Assembly: GCF_001579805.1 (NCBI RefSeq)
Contig: NZ_CP014546.1
Span: 6,758,001-6,822,000, forward strand
Source: Pseudomonas azotoformans
Lineage (GTDB): Bacteria > Pseudomonadota > Gammaproteobacteria > Pseudomonadales > Pseudomonadaceae
Direction of reading: 5' to 3'
Length of the DNA: 64,000 bases
Shown: one piece after another, positions 63,270 to 64,000 of the stretch
How the letters are laid out: each line of letters starts with the position of its first letter
How positions within the stretch are numbered: the first letter of the stretch is position 1
Made by a program: the position numbers and the translations under genes
The notes under the pieces: generated by a model
The model's database searches: none
What the model saw: the letters and a program-made list of their open reading frames with translations, nothing else
What the model was told of the DNA's origin: nothing

Positions 63270-64000
63270 ATGAAGCTGCTGATCATCGAAGCCCCCGGCA
63301 AGCTGAAAAAGCTCAAGCCGATGATGAAAAAACTGCGCCCCGGCGAAGACTGGGAGGTAGTCGCCAGCGGCGGGCATATTCGTGACCTTCCTGCGAAAGG
63401 TCAGGACGACACATTGATCACCACTGGCGTAGGCAAAGACCTCATGCCTGTCTACGAAGTCCTAGATAAAAGCGCCAAGACAGTACGAGCTCTCAAAGCT
63501 GCAGCGAAACAGGCCAACGAAATCTACCTGGCAACTGACCCGGATCGTGAAGGTGAAAGCATTAGTTGGCATATCCAACAAGTGCTGCGGCTCAACACTT
63601 ACAAGCGGATTACCTTCAGTGAAATCACCGACAAGCGCGTTGCAGAGGCGCTGGCCAACGCTCGGCAAATAGACCTGAATAGAGTTGCATCACAGGAATG
63701 CCGACGCGTGCTTGATCGCCTGGTGGGCTACCTGGTGACGCAAGAGCTGCGCCGCCTGATGGGCAAGCCAACCTCTGCCGGCCGGGTTCAATCCCCTGCG
63801 GTCTACCTGGTGGTGTTGCGTGAGCGAGAAATTCGCAACTTCCAAGTGATCAACCACTTTGGTGTGCGCCTCTACTTTCTGAACATAACTGAGGGCACAT
63901 ATTGGCACGCAGACTGGCAACCGGTTCCAGATTTCGCCAACGAGGAGTTCCCCTACGTACAGGACTCCAGCCTGGCGCAGCGTGTGGCCAATGCTCGCAA
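63270..64000 (+). CDS. Type IA DNA topoisomerase of the ICE, 5' part
   Basis: Open to the window edge (about 243 residues seen). TOPRIM domain: MKLLIIEAPGKLKKLKPMMK, VASGGHIRDLP and ATDPDREGESISWHI. The later block CRRVLDRLVGYLVTQELRRL ... SAGRVQSPAVYLVVLRERE is more like TopA than TopB. The catalytic tyrosine region is outside the window. In related islands this gene directly follows ssb; here cargo intervenes. Confidence 0.92.
   Translation, partial: MKLLIIEAPGKLKKLKPMMKKLRPGEDWEVVASGGHIRDLPAKGQDDTLITTGVGKDLMPVYEVLDKSAKTVRALKAAAKQANEIYLATDPDREGESISWHIQQVLRLNTYKRITFSEITDKRVAEALANARQIDLNRVASQECRRVLDRLVGYLVTQELRRLMGKPTSAGRVQSPAVYLVVLREREIRNFQVINHFGVRLYFLNITEGTYWHADWQPVPDFANEEFPYVQDSSLAQRVANAR

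Larger units (their letters stand above)
48785..64000. mobile_element. Integrative conjugative element, PFGI-1/pKLC102 class, parA end
   Basis: Left boundary is the duplicated 3' end of tRNA-Lys. It is followed by the ordered module parA, DUF2786, dnaB, parB, DUF2857, STY4528, TIGR03761, DUF3158, ssb and a type IA topoisomerase, the backbone of pKLC102/PAGI-2/PFGI-1 elements. The integrase and intact tRNA are expected at the other end, beyond the window. Gene overlaps show a single long operon. Base composition drops in the cargo after 59.2 kb. Confidence 0.9.

Overview
The window looks like the chromosome of a fluorescent pseudomonad (Pseudomonas fluorescens group). Coding density and G/C-rich third codon positions are high. 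Gene order matches P. aeruginosa in several blocks: argP/ACT/lysE/sodB/bifA/icmP; the rnm-yciO-scpA-scpB-rluB cluster; cpxR/spy/cpxA; arcDABC; and gcsR-gcvH-gcvP-sdaA-gcvT. Two gene-neighbourhood features fit plant- or soil-associated pseudomonads: a HrpL-type promoter and a tRNA-Lys genomic island of the PFGI-1/pKLC102 class.

Layout. 1-6.5 kb: amino-acid export (ArgP regulator, ArgO-like exporter), Fe superoxide dismutase, a small gene behind a hrp box, the c-di-GMP phosphodiesterase BifA and a Fur-boxed imelysin lipoprotein. 6.5-15.8 kb: TrkH, an AraC regulator, an MFS carrier, ArfB, a pentapeptide-repeat protein, AroP, and an unrecognised 45-residue peptide plus M29-like peptidase pair behind an AT-rich leader. 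15.8-20.7 kb (minus strand): rnm, yciO, scpA, scpB, a DUF1289 gene and rluB, probably one operon. 20.8-24.9 kb: yciB, yciI and the Cpx envelope-stress genes. 25-34.2 kb: a CoA-transferase, alkA, a divergent arcD paralogue, then arcDABC for anaerobic arginine fermentation. 34.3-42 kb: the sigma54 activator GcsR and the glycine cleavage/serine dehydratase operon it should drive, with the operators and -24/-12 promoter visible. 42-48.7 kb: cold-shock protein, nadA, a FadL-type porin and a cysteine-rich regulator.

From 48.785 kb to the right edge lies one end of an integrative conjugative element. It begins with a 45-bp 3' fragment of tRNA-Lys (att site) and continues with tightly coupled genes parA, a hypothetical gene, DUF2786, dnaB, a zinc-ribbon protein, a HicA-like protein, an RHH protein, parB, DUF2857, STY4528, TIGR03761, DUF3158 and ssb, then cargo, then a type IA topoisomerase cut by the window edge. 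Two repeat systems mark a likely replication or partition locus: four copies of a 17-bp palindrome inside the STY4528 gene (56517-56678), and 57-bp tandem repeats just after it (57234-57347). The cargo between ssb and the topoisomerase looks like phage defence: a PD-(D/E)XK nuclease, an HNH nuclease, and an Abi_2 (AbiD/AbiF) HEPN protein preceded by a hairpin-rich non-coding stretch.

Four genes (trkH, a 60-codon small gene, yciO and the TIGR03761 gene) each carry a single-base frameshift at an identical GGGCC string. This points to a systematic sequencing artefact rather than four independent mutations.
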